Assembly: GCF_000346755.1 (NCBI RefSeq)
Contig: NZ_ANNV01000139.1
Coordinates: 1 to 63,827, forward strand
Reading direction: 5' to 3'
From: Pseudomonas sp. CBZ-4
GTDB taxonomy: Bacteria; Pseudomonadota; Gammaproteobacteria; Pseudomonadales; Pseudomonadaceae
DNA length: 63,827 bases
Made by a program: the position numbers and the translations under genes. Shown piece by piece: positions 52,089 through 60,838 of this stretch. Each line of letters begins with the position of its first letter. Positions within the stretch are counted from its first letter, which is position 1. The notes beneath the pieces are model-generated. The model saw nothing but the letters and a program-made list of their open reading frames with translations, searched no databases and was not told the origin of the DNA.

Positions 52089-53563
52089 GCGTGCTTGTTC
52101 AACTGGTGGGCCAACATCAGGGCCAAGGCCACGACCGTCACTGTCGGGTTGCGCGATCCGCATCGCGGAAACAGCGAAGATCCGGCGACGTAGACATTGT
52201 CGGTGCCGATAACACGGAAGTCCTTGTCCACCACCGCGTTCTCACCCGCGCTCATGTTCAGCATGCCGACCAGGTGATGGGTACCGAAGGCATTTTGGTA
52301 ATGCGGTTGTTCGGCTTCGCGGACAGGCACCACGCCCAGTGCTTCCATCTTCGCGTAGATCGCGGCGATCACAGCGTCATAACGATGCTTGTTGCCGTGG
52401 TAGCCATCGGTATCCATGCGCACGGAACCGCCTTCATAAAACAGCGAGACGTCCCATTGCGGCGGGATTTCCAGGAGGATGTACAGGCTCAGGATGCTGG
52501 CCAGGTCTTCGACCGACTCCTGTACCGCCCAGCTGTTCAGCTTTTTCAGGTCCAGGGAGCCGGTCAGGGCAGCATCGCTGGCCGAGGTCATCAGGCCCAG
52601 CGTGGTGTACTCGATCCCATCAAGCTCGCCGGACAGCTCCGGAATGACCACTTGCGCGGCGGTGTTGACCTGGAAAAACGGGATTTTCGCCTGCGGCAAG
52701 CGACAGGCCAGCTCGGCCACGGCGTGGTCCTGGCAGTAACGCCCGATGAACGCCTGTGGCGTTTCGTCCGGCAGGTTGCTCTTCCACAGCAGTTTCAACG
52801 ATTCAACGCCGTGCGCCGCAATGACTACGCGATTGAAACGAATGCTCAGAGGCCCCTTGGGGGTATGGCAAATCGCTTCGACGGCTTTGTCGCCTTCGAA
52901 ACGCAAGTGATCGACCAGCACCTCATTCAGCACTTTGGCGTGGTTGCGGATGTGCAACGAGCGGGTCTTGGCGTCCATCGGGCATAGCTCGCAGTCCCCT
53001 GCTCCCATGCAGAGGCCTTGCCCATCGAGGTTTTCCACCGACAGGTTATGGGCCTGCGCGCCAATGTAGGCTTGTGGGAAATACGGCGACAAGGCGCGGT
53101 TCCAGCGACGCGAGCCTTTGATTTCCGACAGCGGGTTGCGCTCCTCCGGATCACGAGGATCAGCACTGATGCGCAGCAACTGCTCGGCAGTGCGGTAGTA
53201 GGGTTGCAGCGTCTGGTAGTCGAAGGGCCAGCGGAATGCGTCGGCCGTCTGGTCGAATACCGCCTCTGAAAGTCGGAAGCTCAAGCCACCCCAGTGGTTG
53301 GAACAGCCGCCATCCACGAGGATGTAGTCGGAGGCGCAATCGTCTGGCAGCTCCTCGGGCACATTGAAGGCGTGCACGGACTCATAAGAGCGGCGGATCA
53401 GTGCATCGTGGCGGTCTGCTTTTTCCATCTCGTTGAAGCGTGCACGTCGCTCGAAGATGTTGAACTTCTCGCCACGGTCAACAATAAGGCAGGGGCCCTT
53501 CAAGGCATGGGCAACCGTACGTCCGGCAAAACCGTTGCCGATAATCAGCGTTTCAACAAACAT
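52085..53563 (-). CDS. GMC-family FAD oxidoreductase
   Basis: Flavoprotein of 492 aa. The FAD-binding GNGFAGRTVAHAL motif is at residues 9-21, CSNHWGGLS follows, a Cys cluster CMGAGDCELCPMDAKT near 200 may bind a metal or iron-sulphur centre, and the C-terminal catalytic His lies in FGTHHLVGML. GMC_oxred_C is present. It oxidises an alcohol group, presumably on a sugar or polyol of the polysaccharide. It overlaps the small Tat-type gene by 1 base (TAATG) and the WavE-like gene by 4. Confidence 0.88.
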   Translation of the reverse strand: MFVETLIIGNGFAGRTVAHALKGPCLIVDRGEKFNIFERRARFNEMEKADRHDALIRRSYESVHAFNVPEELPDDCASDYILVDGGCSNHWGGLSFRLSEAVFDQTADAFRWPFDYQTLQPYYRTAEQLLRISADPRDPEERNPLSEIKGSRRWNRALSPYFPQAYIGAQAHNLSVENLDGQGLCMGAGDCELCPMDAKTRSLHIRNHAKVLNEVLVDHLRFEGDKAVEAICHTPKGPLSIRFNRVVIAAHGVESLKLLWKSNLPDETPQAFIGRYCQDHAVAELACRLPQAKIPFFQVNTAAQVVIPELSGELDGIEYTTLGLMTSASDAALTGSLDLKKLNSWAVQESVEDLASILSLYILLEIPPQWDVSLFYEGGSVRMDTDGYHGNKHRYDAVIAAIYAKMEALGVVPVREAEQPHYQNAFGTHHLVGMLNMSAGENAVVDKDFRVIGTDNVYVAGSSLFPRCGSRNPTVTVVALALMLAHQLNKHA

Positions 53564-53868
53564 TAGCCTGTAACTCTGTAAAAACCGGGCGTCCCCAACG
53601 TACGGGTCTTGGGCGCTACCACGAACAACGAACGGTTATGGTTGACCAAGTGGTAAAGGAGGGCCTCACGGTCTTCATCCTTGAGATTGCGCGAGTAAAG
53701 CTTTATCAGCAGGTCGGGGGGCAGGTGGCGAAACTTCACGTGTGAGTTGCCTTCCTGCAGCGCGCGAAAATCCAGGGGCGGCCCCATCGACTGCCGCCCC
53801 AGCCAGCCGCCCAGCGCAATGCCACCGGCGAACACACCAAGCCCTGCAACGAACTGTCTACGCTTCAT
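53563..53868 (-). CDS. small Tat-signal protein, probable partner of the GMC oxidoreductase
   Basis: Protein of 101 aa with an N-terminal Tat-like signal MKRRQFVAGLGVFAGG, followed by a short soluble part (FRHLPPDLLIKLYSRN, EDREALLYHLVNHNRS). Small Tat-carrying subunits commonly accompany GMC oxidoreductases such as gluconate 2-dehydrogenase, where the large subunit rides out with them. Here the GMC protein has no signal of its own, which fits. It overlaps the GMC start by 1 base. Confidence 0.75.
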   Translation of the reverse strand: MKRRQFVAGLGVFAGGIALGGWLGRQSMGPPLDFRALQEGNSHVKFRHLPPDLLIKLYSRNLKDEDREALLYHLVNHNRSLFVVAPKTRTLGTPGFYRVTG

Positions 53869-53872
53869 CGGC

Positions 53873-54490
53873 TCACGTTCTCACGCGGACGATCCGCTGA
53901 TAGAAAAAGCGCACCAGCTGACGCAACCTCGACACCGGCCATGCGATCAAGGGCGAGCTGAGCAGGGCTTTTTCCAGCAGGGTGGAGAGCAGGAACATCT
54001 GGAAGCGGTTTGCGTCCGCCGCCGAGCCCGCATTGCTTGCCGTGCTGTTGAACACGTTGTTGGCACTGCGCGCCATGTAGCCGAGTTTCAGGCGCGGCAT
54101 CAGCAACACGATGTTCTTGTCACGCAGGCCTTTGAACAGAAAGGTGAACGAGGCCAGCTTGCGGACAAAATCCATCGTGACCTGATCCTGGTGCAAGCCA
54201 AAGTCGATCAGCAGCCAGGACTCGGACGCCGTGCTCAATTTTGAGCCGATCACATTGGCGTCGGCAATGAACTCGCCGTTGTTGACACTGCCCTTGTCAT
54301 GCAGGAAATCATCCAGCTGGAAGGTTGTGAACGTTGGCACAGGCTGCGCTTGCGGCACCGACCATGTGCACTCATCGATCACCACGACCTGGGTGAGCAA
54401 TGAGGGTTGCAGTTCAACCTGCGACAGAAAGGCCGCCAGTTCGGCCTGCTTGCCCTGTGCCGCATCCTGGGAAATCAGAAAGATGTTCAT
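53873..54490 (-). CDS. hypothetical protein of the polysaccharide cluster
   Basis: Protein of 205 aa, no signal peptide, no family I recognise. It has a beta-alpha start (MNIFLISQDAAQGKQAELAA), a middle WLLIDFGLHQDQVTMDF, MPRLKLGYMAR and a basic helical C-terminus. Its start overlaps the preceding large gene stop (ATGA), and 4 bases separate it from the Tat gene, so it is co-translated in the cluster. It may be a glycosyltransferase-like domain or an adaptor; this is a guess. Confidence 0.7.
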   Translation of the reverse strand: MNIFLISQDAAQGKQAELAAFLSQVELQPSLLTQVVVIDECTWSVPQAQPVPTFTTFQLDDFLHDKGSVNNGEFIADANVIGSKLSTASESWLLIDFGLHQDQVTMDFVRKLASFTFLFKGLRDKNIVLLMPRLKLGYMARSANNVFNSTASNAGSAADANRFQMFLLSTLLEKALLSSPLIAWPVSRLRQLVRFFYQRIVRVRT

Positions 54491-56262
54491 TTCCTGCGCT
54501 CCACATAGCTATCGAAAGGCGTGGAGTTGTGGATCGCCCGCACACAATCGCGAAAACTCGAGAAATAGAAGACTTCGCCGTTTCGACGGTACAGCTTGAG
54601 CGCCGACAGCAAGGTGCCAGGCAACGCCAGGACGCGAGGATGGAAGTACTCGTCCAGGCCTTTGTAGAACCAGCTTTGCAGTGGACGCTGGCGCAGCATG
54701 TTGCGGAACTCGGAGCTGCCAAAGACCAGGTTGCGCTTCGCTTCGCGAGGGTTGCTCATGAACTCCAGGGCAATCGACTCGATGATGGTGTTCGGCAGTT
54801 GATCCAGAAGCACCCACTTCTCAAAGTCGCGGATGAAGGCCATCACGGATTCCAGGTCATTGCCGAAACCACAGCCTTGCACCACCTCGTCTACCAGCCT
54901 CAGCCACGCGCGCGAGCTGATGGTCTTCACGCCGGTAGGAATATGCGGGAGCGTATCGCCAACCGCGTACTTGTTGGCAAAGCGTTGCAGGCGGATAAGC
55001 GCCTCGTCCGCCGACATGCGGATCAGCGGCTTCTTGCGCAGCAACGAAAACTGCGAAGGCCCTGTATGGCCGAAACGACCGCTGTGCAACTGGACTGGCG
55101 ATCCGGTGCCGAGCAGTGCCCGGGACGTCACCGATTGGGCCACGCCATAGGGGTTGACCCGCGAAGGCACACCACCCTTGGACGCACGAATGCCGTGCTC
55201 GATGTCCTCGAACTCGGCCCACAGCAGGGACTCGTCGAGGGGGAACGCCTGCCACACTTCCTTGCGGCAGATGTACATGCTGCCGGTGGGGTAGCTGGCG
55301 TCTTTGGCGTAACGCATGGGGCTGGCAAAGCAGAACCCGGTTCGTTCGACTTCAGCAAACAGCGCAGACGCGATACTGACTACGGTGTTGTCGCTGCGGT
55401 GCATGCCCTTCATGCCCTCGGCAATCACCCCCATCGCCATGCCGTAGTCCGAATAGCGGCGCGGCCCGAAGTTGCGCACGTTGTCGAAGAACAGGCTTTG
55501 CAGGGTCATCAACGGGTAGCGCGGGCCGAAACGGCGGACCATTTCACCGAAATGCGCGGGCAGGAACACCCGGTCATGCAGGATGACCAGGTTGTTGTAG
55601 CGCGCTTCATCGGCGATGCGATTCTTCTTCTTGCAGATCTGCACGGGCGGCGCGGTGATGTCTTCACCGACGATGCGCACCTGGTCGAAGTAGCGGAAAT
55701 TCTTGCCTGGCGTGCCGCACAGCAGGATTTCCTTGTTGGGGATATCCAGCTCGAGGATGCGCTGCACCACGGCATTGAGCACCGTGGCGTCTTCGGGACC
55801 CACCGGGATGCCGAACGTCCAGCTGTCCAGGTCATCGTCGGTTTGCGCCGGCAGCACGGCGGCCTTGCGGTACACCACGCGGTTGGCACTGCGTTCTTCG
55901 CACACCAGGGCCGTGTTGAAGTAGGCACGGTCCAGGTAGCTTTCTACGGCGGAGTCTTCAATGACGGTGAGTGTTTCGCCCACGGCCAGAAAATGCGCAG
56001 CGTCCCACAGCAGCAACGGGCTCAGCTGCGAGTCGCTTTGCACACCGTAAAAACAGTACGAGCCAGGACCATAGATATCCAGCGGTCGTTTGGCTGCATG
56101 CAGCCCTTTGACCGTGGTATCAGGGACACCTTGCTTGAAGCGACGGAAGGAAAACAGCGTCTGGCTGCCTTGCGTCACGCTCAGGTCTGCCGGGATCGGG
56201 CGCAATTGCTTGGGCCCGAGGTAGCCCAGTTTTGGATCGTGTTGCAGCTCTATCGTTTTCAT
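54487..56262 (-). CDS. large hypothetical protein, possible GT-A glycosyltransferase
   Basis: Protein of 591 aa, cytoplasmic. The middle resembles a GT-A nucleotide-sugar fold: EILLCGTPGKNFRY, KKKNRIADEARYNNLVILHD (a possible metal-binding HD/DxD at the end), SMYICRKEVWQAFPLDESL and WAEFEDIEHGIRA, where ED-E-R pattern fits a catalytic base region of GT2-like enzymes. The N-terminal 170 residues are different (FRRFKQGVPDTTV, GPGSYCFYGVQ) and may be a second domain. It overlaps both neighbours by 4 bases. Proposed role: adding a substituent in the polymer; the family is not certain. Confidence 0.7.
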   Translation of the reverse strand: MKTIELQHDPKLGYLGPKQLRPIPADLSVTQGSQTLFSFRRFKQGVPDTTVKGLHAAKRPLDIYGPGSYCFYGVQSDSQLSPLLLWDAAHFLAVGETLTVIEDSAVESYLDRAYFNTALVCEERSANRVVYRKAAVLPAQTDDDLDSWTFGIPVGPEDATVLNAVVQRILELDIPNKEILLCGTPGKNFRYFDQVRIVGEDITAPPVQICKKKNRIADEARYNNLVILHDRVFLPAHFGEMVRRFGPRYPLMTLQSLFFDNVRNFGPRRYSDYGMAMGVIAEGMKGMHRSDNTVVSIASALFAEVERTGFCFASPMRYAKDASYPTGSMYICRKEVWQAFPLDESLLWAEFEDIEHGIRASKGGVPSRVNPYGVAQSVTSRALLGTGSPVQLHSGRFGHTGPSQFSLLRKKPLIRMSADEALIRLQRFANKYAVGDTLPHIPTGVKTISSRAWLRLVDEVVQGCGFGNDLESVMAFIRDFEKWVLLDQLPNTIIESIALEFMSNPREAKRNLVFGSSEFRNMLRQRPLQSWFYKGLDEYFHPRVLALPGTLLSALKLYRRNGEVFYFSSFRDCVRAIHNSTPFDSYVERRK

Positions 56263-56585
56263 TCTTCTACGACATATTTGTCATTCAACGCGCCGGGCAC
56301 CTTGACCACAACGGTCACTGCATCGCTGAGTGCCTTGAAGGCCGTGATGTCGCCTGGTTCGAGCACGACGATGTCGCCGGCGCCCCAGGTCTTGCCACAC
56401 ATCTCGACTTCGCCGGACAGGATCAGCGTCACTTCCGTGGCGATCTTGTGATAGTGAGCCGCCTCGGCATCACCCGCCGCGTACGGCTTGACGGCCACTT
56501 CACAGGCTTGTGTGCTGAACGCAGTCGGCGTGAAACCACCGACAAACCAGCCCTTGACCATGTCTTTCAGATTGGCGGTGTTCAT
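56259..56585 (-). CDS. cupin-domain protein
   Basis: Small single-domain cupin of 108 aa. Motif 1 (AAHYHKIATEVTLILSGEVE) supplies HxH...E metal ligands and motif 2 is GDIVVLEPGDITAFKAL. Such proteins in polysaccharide clusters may be sugar isomerases or dioxygenases, or bind small ligands. The ATG at 56585 overlaps the nucleotidyltransferase stop, and its own stop overlaps the next gene, so it is part of the coupled chain. Confidence 0.82.
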   Translation of the reverse strand: MNTANLKDMVKGWFVGGFTPTAFSTQACEVAVKPYAAGDAEAAHYHKIATEVTLILSGEVEMCGKTWGAGDIVVLEPGDITAFKALSDAVTVVVKVPGALNDKYVVEE

Positions 56586-57313
56586 CGTGGGCCTACATTC
56601 TCGAACGCGTGCAACTGGTGATGGCTCTTGAGCGGGTGGTACTGGCTCGGGTCCACACGGTGGGTGCCGATCTTCTTGTGCAGCAGCACCAGTTCGTTGA
56701 GCGCCGGCGCAATGTAGAACGCATCGTTGACCTTGAAGTCCTTGCGGATCATTTCCTTCACGGCCTCGACAAACACACTGCCCTTGGCAAACCAGTACAG
56801 ACCGGCCACGGCGTGGTTGCTGATCGGGTTCTTCTCGGCAGCCTCGACCACATACCCCTGCGGGTTCTTGCGTACGAACGAGTAGCGCGGGTGCAGCGAC
56901 TTGAATACCACGACGCCGGCATCGCATTCGTCGCGACGGAAGTCTTCGACGATATTGCCCAGCGGCGCATCGAGCAGTTCGTTGCAGCTGAGGATCAGCA
57001 GTTCATCGTCGTTGTCGATGCTCTCGGCGGCCAACAGCGCGGTGCAGGCAGCGCCCATGGTCAAGGTGTGTACCGCGTGAATAGAGGCGATCGGACTCAT
57101 CTGCTGCAACATGTTGCGCAGGTGGTACTTGGCGACGTCAGCCTTGGGCAGCATGCAGGAGATGCTGGCCGGGTTGAGCTCCAGGCACTTTTCGACCAGG
57201 TCCTGGATCAACGGAATGCCATCGCGTTCGGTCAGGTAGCCTGGGTAGTTGCTTTCGGATATGACCGAAGTGGTATCGCCACCGGCGAGCAGTATGATGT
57301 TCAACTTGCGCAC
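56582..57313 (-). CDS. sugar-phosphate nucleotidyltransferase-like protein 1
   Basis: Nucleotidyltransferase fold, 243 aa. N-terminus RKLNIILLAGGDTTSVISES is a modified G-x-G-T-R loop (lacking the usual Arg/Lys), and ELLILSCNELLDAPLG takes the place of the metal-binding NGD. The start is a GTG at 57313, since GAGGA lies 6 bases upstream and no ATG fits; it overlaps the HAD gene by 13 bases. It resembles the second nucleotidyltransferase of this cluster but with altered motifs, so it may be regulatory or use an unusual substrate. Confidence 0.78.
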   Translation of the reverse strand: MRKLNIILLAGGDTTSVISESNYPGYLTERDGIPLIQDLVEKCLELNPASISCMLPKADVAKYHLRNMLQQMSPIASIHAVHTLTMGAACTALLAAESIDNDDELLILSCNELLDAPLGNIVEDFRRDECDAGVVVFKSLHPRYSFVRKNPQGYVVEAAEKNPISNHAVAGLYWFAKGSVFVEAVKEMIRKDFKVNDAFYIAPALNELVLLHKKIGTHRVDPSQYHPLKSHHQLHAFENVGPR

Positions 57314-57957
57314 AACATTTCCTCCAGCTCTGGAGCCTTGGCGTTGATCTGTTCGATCCGGGCAGTGATGTTGTCCAGGTTCACATCGGCGACATCCTCG
57401 ACCACCAGCACGTGAGCGCCGGAAGCACGGGCGGCACGGATGCCGTTCTCGTTGTCTTCCACGATCAGGCACTCTTCAGGCAACAGCCCGAAGGACTCGA
57501 TGGCCTTGATGTAGATATCGGGTGCAGGCTTGGCGTTGGGCACGTCTTCGTTGGAAAACTTGCGGTCCAGGTACTGATCCAGGCGCGACTTTTCCATCAT
57601 CACTTCGACGGTGTTGCGGATCGAGTTGGACGCCACGGCCAGCTTGTAGCCCTGGCTCTTGAGCGACGACAGCGCGTACTGGTGAACGAAGGTTGGCTTG
57701 CACTGGGCGTAGACGATTTCCATCGTGTACATCTGCTTCATCTCGTTGATGAACTGGTGCAGTTCCACCGGCAAGTCACGCTCGACGCTGAGGATGTCCA
57801 GCTTGCGCGAGGTTGGCAGACCATCGTAGGTGGTCAGGTGTTCATGGCGGCTGATGGTGTGGCCGAACAGGTTCAGCGCCTTGTTCAGCGCTTCGTAGTG
57901 CCAATCTTTCGCTTCGATCAGCACACCATCCATGTCGAAAATCACGGCTTTAATCAT
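57301..57957 (-). CDS. HAD-superfamily phosphatase (beta-phosphoglucomutase-like)
   Basis: Haloacid-dehalogenase hydrolase of 218 aa. Motif I DMDGVLIEAKDWH (DxDGxL), motif II ASNS, motif III with K in NAKPAPDIYI, and motif IV VEDNENGIRAA are all visible, plus an alpha-helical cap. It dephosphorylates or isomerises a small sugar or polyol phosphate. With the two neighbouring nucleotidyltransferases it may prepare a nucleotide-activated polyol or sugar for the polymer. Separated by 4 bases from the GDPD-like gene. Confidence 0.88.
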   Translation of the reverse strand: MIKAVIFDMDGVLIEAKDWHYEALNKALNLFGHTISRHEHLTTYDGLPTSRKLDILSVERDLPVELHQFINEMKQMYTMEIVYAQCKPTFVHQYALSSLKSQGYKLAVASNSIRNTVEVMMEKSRLDQYLDRKFSNEDVPNAKPAPDIYIKAIESFGLLPEECLIVEDNENGIRAARASGAHVLVVEDVADVNLDNITARIEQINAKAPELEEMLCAS

Positions 57958-57961
57958 GATG

Positions 57962-58579
57962 TCATTCCTTGAAGAAAGAGCGAGCTGCTTCGGGCAGGTC
58001 GGTGCATAACGTCAGGTTGTCGGCGCCCTGGAATTGGACGAGGAGTCGCCACAAGGACATGTGTTCGCGGCCGTGCAGTTCCGAGGACACTACACATACC
58101 TGCTTGCCCTGGCCCAGCAGGTCGGCAAGCTGGGCGGACGAGTACCACTCGGCACCGAAGCTATCCAGCCAGATACCGTCAGCCTCGTTCAGCCACGCGG
58201 GTACGGGCTCGACCTCACTCTGGCGGGTATAGCTGCTTACACCGCTGGCGAGGTAGCTGCGCATATCGGGTACAGCCATGTCGAAGACAAACCAGTTGCT
58301 GTGGCCATGCGCTTCGAACGCCGCCTTCAGCGGAGCACAAAGGCCATCGGCCTTGATGTTCATCGCCAAAGGCAAGTTGCGCCCAGCCATGATCGCCAGC
58401 AGTTCGTCCAGCGACATTTCGCTGCCGTCAGGCATATCGTGGGAAATAACCAGACGCCCGCCGATGTCGCGTACGTCGGTTTCCGTGCCGAAGCCCAGGT
58501 CGAATGAGCGCTCGAAGGCAACTCGCTGGTTACGCTCGGGCTTTTGCAGCCAGTAGCCGCGGTGACTGATGATCTGCAT
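57962..58579 (-). CDS. glycerophosphodiester phosphodiesterase-like (PI-PLC fold) protein
   Basis: Protein of 205 aa with a TIM-barrel GDPD-like pattern: ISHRGYW near residues 4-10 (HRG), ERSFDLGFGTETDVR (E and D metal ligands) and LVISHDMP (catalytic His). It is shorter than secreted GlpQ and has no signal peptide, so it would act in the cytoplasm. Small GDPD-like genes next to nucleotidyltransferases occur in capsule clusters. It may cleave or transfer a glycerophosphate or similar group. Confidence 0.82.
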   Translation of the reverse strand: MQIISHRGYWLQKPERNQRVAFERSFDLGFGTETDVRDIGGRLVISHDMPDGSEMSLDELLAIMAGRNLPLAMNIKADGLCAPLKAAFEAHGHSNWFVFDMAVPDMRSYLASGVSSYTRQSEVEPVPAWLNEADGIWLDSFGAEWYSSAQLADLLGQGKQVCVVSSELHGREHMSLWRLLVQFQGADNLTLCTDLPEAARSFFKE

Positions 58580-58585
58580 GATCGA

Positions 58586-59341
58586 TCAGCGCCCTGCACA
58601 CGCTGCGCGGCTGACCGGCAGATCGAGGAACAGGTTCAAGTCCGCCGGGATACCCAGGCCATACATGCCTGCGCCTTCCGAACCGACGTTGTAATGGATG
58701 ACCAGGGCCTGATCTTCGATCATCTCGTTGTAGGCCGGCGCAACGTAGAACTCGCCATTGACCCGCAGGTCTTTGTCGAACATCGCTTCGATGGCGCCGA
58801 TCAACTGGCGACCGCTGCGGAAGTTGTAGATACCCACCGTGGCCTCATCGGAAATCACTTCCTTTTCAACCACCGAGTTGATGCGCCCGTCATCGGCGAA
58901 ACCGACAAAGGACCACTTCGGGTCGTTCGCCTTCATGGTCATGATCAGGCCGTCGGCATCCTGTGCCTGCATGGCACTCAGGTAGTCGTTGATGTCGACG
59001 TCAACGTATTGATCGCTGTTGGCGATCATCACCGGATGATCGGAGTCGATCAGATCCTTGGCCGCATACACGGTGCACGCTGCACCTTCTGTGACACCGT
59101 TCAACTCGACAATGGCGCAACCTGGCGCCCAGGCCTGCAGCTTGTCTTTCAGGCCGTAAGCCTCAACGTGCGCCGCCTGGCAGATAAAGATGAAGCGGTG
59201 CTCGCAGGCGGGGGTGAGGTTGTCGATGACCACTTTGATCATCGGCACCGAGTGCACAGGGATCAGCGGTTTCGGATCGGCGTAGCCTGCCACTGCGAAG
59301 CGGCTGCCGGCACCGGCCATGGGAACGACTATGTTAAGCAT
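58586..59341 (-). CDS. sugar/polyol-phosphate nucleotidyltransferase 2
   Basis: Nucleotidyltransferase of 251 aa with the standard loop MAGAGSRF and DPKPLIPVHSVPM at the N-terminus, and the product-binding region VMIANSDQYVDVD. It resembles glucose-1-phosphate-thymidylyl- and LicC-like enzymes that make NDP-linked precursors. The C-terminal half has WSFVGF and VVEKEV. It is 6 bases from the GDPD-like gene and 10 from the exporter ATPase, so part of the same operon. Nucleotide and sugar are unknown. Confidence 0.87.
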   Translation of the reverse strand: MLNIVVPMAGAGSRFAVAGYADPKPLIPVHSVPMIKVVIDNLTPACEHRFIFICQAAHVEAYGLKDKLQAWAPGCAIVELNGVTEGAACTVYAAKDLIDSDHPVMIANSDQYVDVDINDYLSAMQAQDADGLIMTMKANDPKWSFVGFADDGRINSVVEKEVISDEATVGIYNFRSGRQLIGAIEAMFDKDLRVNGEFYVAPAYNEMIEDQALVIHYNVGSEGAGMYGLGIPADLNLFLDLPVSRAACAGR

Positions 59342-59351
59342 TTGAACTCCT

Positions 59352-60053
59352 TTACCTACGTACTAGGTACTCTTCATACGCATCAATGACTTCACTGGCC
59401 GGGCCAATCATTTGTACCCGTCCGTCCTTGAGCCAGCACACGCGGTTGCATAGCTCCCTGACTCGTTGTGAGTCGTGCGAGACAAATACGACAGTCTGGT
59501 TACCCATCATCATTTCTCGCATGGTGGCTTCGGCCTTCTCACGAAAGTGGCCGTCGCCGACACTGAGCACTTCATCCAACAGGATCACATCAGGTCGTGA
59601 GTACTTGGAGATGGCAAAGCCGAGGCGCGCCTTCATTCCGGTGGAATAGCTGCGCACGGGCACTGCGGCGCTGGCCTGGAGTTCGGCGTAGTCGAGAATC
59701 TCGTCGCTCAATTCGCGCATGCGCTTGCGGCTCATGCCCATGAGCATGCCGCTGAGGACAATATTGTCGCGGGCGTCGAGGTTTTCATCGAAACCCAGCT
59801 GCAGATTGAGCAGTGAGACGCTGGATACCGACTGGGTCAGGCTGCCACGGGTGGGCTGGTAGATCCCCGCCAGTACCTTGAGCAAGGTGCTCTTGCCGGC
59901 GCCGTTGCTGCCGACTATTCCGAACGTATCGCCACGGGCGATCGAAAAAGACAGATCGTGCAATACCGTGGTGGAGGCACGCGACAGCAAGCGCAGACCA
60001 TTACGGAAGGTCAGCGACAGTGATTTGATTGTCATGGCTGCAGGCATCGTCAT
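59352..60053 (-). CDS. polysaccharide ABC exporter ATP-binding protein
   Basis: ATPase of an ABC-2 polysaccharide exporter (233 aa), like Wzt or KpsT. Walker A GSNGAGKSTLL, the signature YSTGMKARLGFAI (typical of this group), Walker B VILLDEVLSVGD and switch His in VSHD are present. It lacks the C-terminal carbohydrate-recognition domain of Wzt of O9a type, so it is closer to the KpsT type. It overlaps its permease by 4 bases. Confidence 0.92.
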   Translation of the reverse strand: MTMPAAMTIKSLSLTFRNGLRLLSRASTTVLHDLSFSIARGDTFGIVGSNGAGKSTLLKVLAGIYQPTRGSLTQSVSSVSLLNLQLGFDENLDARDNIVLSGMLMGMSRKRMRELSDEILDYAELQASAAVPVRSYSTGMKARLGFAISKYSRPDVILLDEVLSVGDGHFREKAEATMREMMMGNQTVVFVSHDSQRVRELCNRVCWLKDGRVQMIGPASEVIDAYEEYLVRR

Positions 60054-60838
60054 TTGCTCAGCGCCATGGCATAGGCGTTCTTGTTCCGGGACAGGAACAG
60101 GACGGCCAGAATCAACAACACCAGTGCACCGCCGGCCAGGGTCAGCAGGTCAGCCAGTACCGGGGCACGCTCGTACATCAACACATCGCGGTACATTGAA
60201 ATCAATGCGGCCAACGGGTTGATATCAAGCAGGAAACCCAGCTCGGCAGGGATGTTGGCTTTTGCATAGAACACGCCAGAGGCAAACATCAAAAACTGCA
60301 AGCCGGTGGAAATCAGGATGCGCAGGTCCGGCATGAATGGAATCAGCCCGGCAACGAATACACCCACCGCAGCGGTAATAATCAACTGCACGAAGGCGAT
60401 CAGCGGGACGTACAACCAAAGCCAGCTGGGCGTATTACCCAGGGCACACAGAAGCAACAGCAACAAGACAACGACCAGTGACTCTTTCACCAGGTCCTTG
60501 AATATTGATGTCATCGGGAAGATCAGAGGGTCAACCTTGCAATGCTCGAGAATGTGCTTTTTCTCGTAAATTGCATCGGTGCAATTCATCACGCTCTTGT
60601 TGAACCAGGTCCAGAACGTGACGCCGATAATCAGGAAAACTGCAAAGTTTTCGACCTGAATACGCAGCAAATGACCAAATACGCTGTAGTAGATGCCGAG
60701 CAGGAGCATCGGTTCAAGCACCCACCAGGCAAGGCCCAGCCGGGTTCGTGTCGATTCTGATTTAAGCCCTAGCCGGGCACGTTCCATCGCCACTTGAAGT
60801 GTCGACCAAACGTTCAGACTTCCGTGTCGCCAACGCAT
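60050..60838 (-). CDS. polysaccharide ABC exporter permease
   Basis: Inner-membrane ABC-2 permease of 262 aa with about six helices, like Wzm or KpsM, exporting lipid-linked polysaccharide to the periplasm. RLGLAWWVLEPMLLL and the C-terminal INPLAALISMYRDVLMY are typical. It is the first gene of the cluster, so the promoter should lie in 60839-61035. The ATG at 60838 is chosen over a GTG one codon earlier. Confidence 0.92.
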   Translation of the reverse strand: MRWRHGSLNVWSTLQVAMERARLGLKSESTRTRLGLAWWVLEPMLLLGIYYSVFGHLLRIQVENFAVFLIIGVTFWTWFNKSVMNCTDAIYEKKHILEHCKVDPLIFPMTSIFKDLVKESLVVVLLLLLLCALGNTPSWLWLYVPLIAFVQLIITAAVGVFVAGLIPFMPDLRILISTGLQFLMFASGVFYAKANIPAELGFLLDINPLAALISMYRDVLMYERAPVLADLLTLAGGALVLLILAVLFLSRNKNAYAMALSK

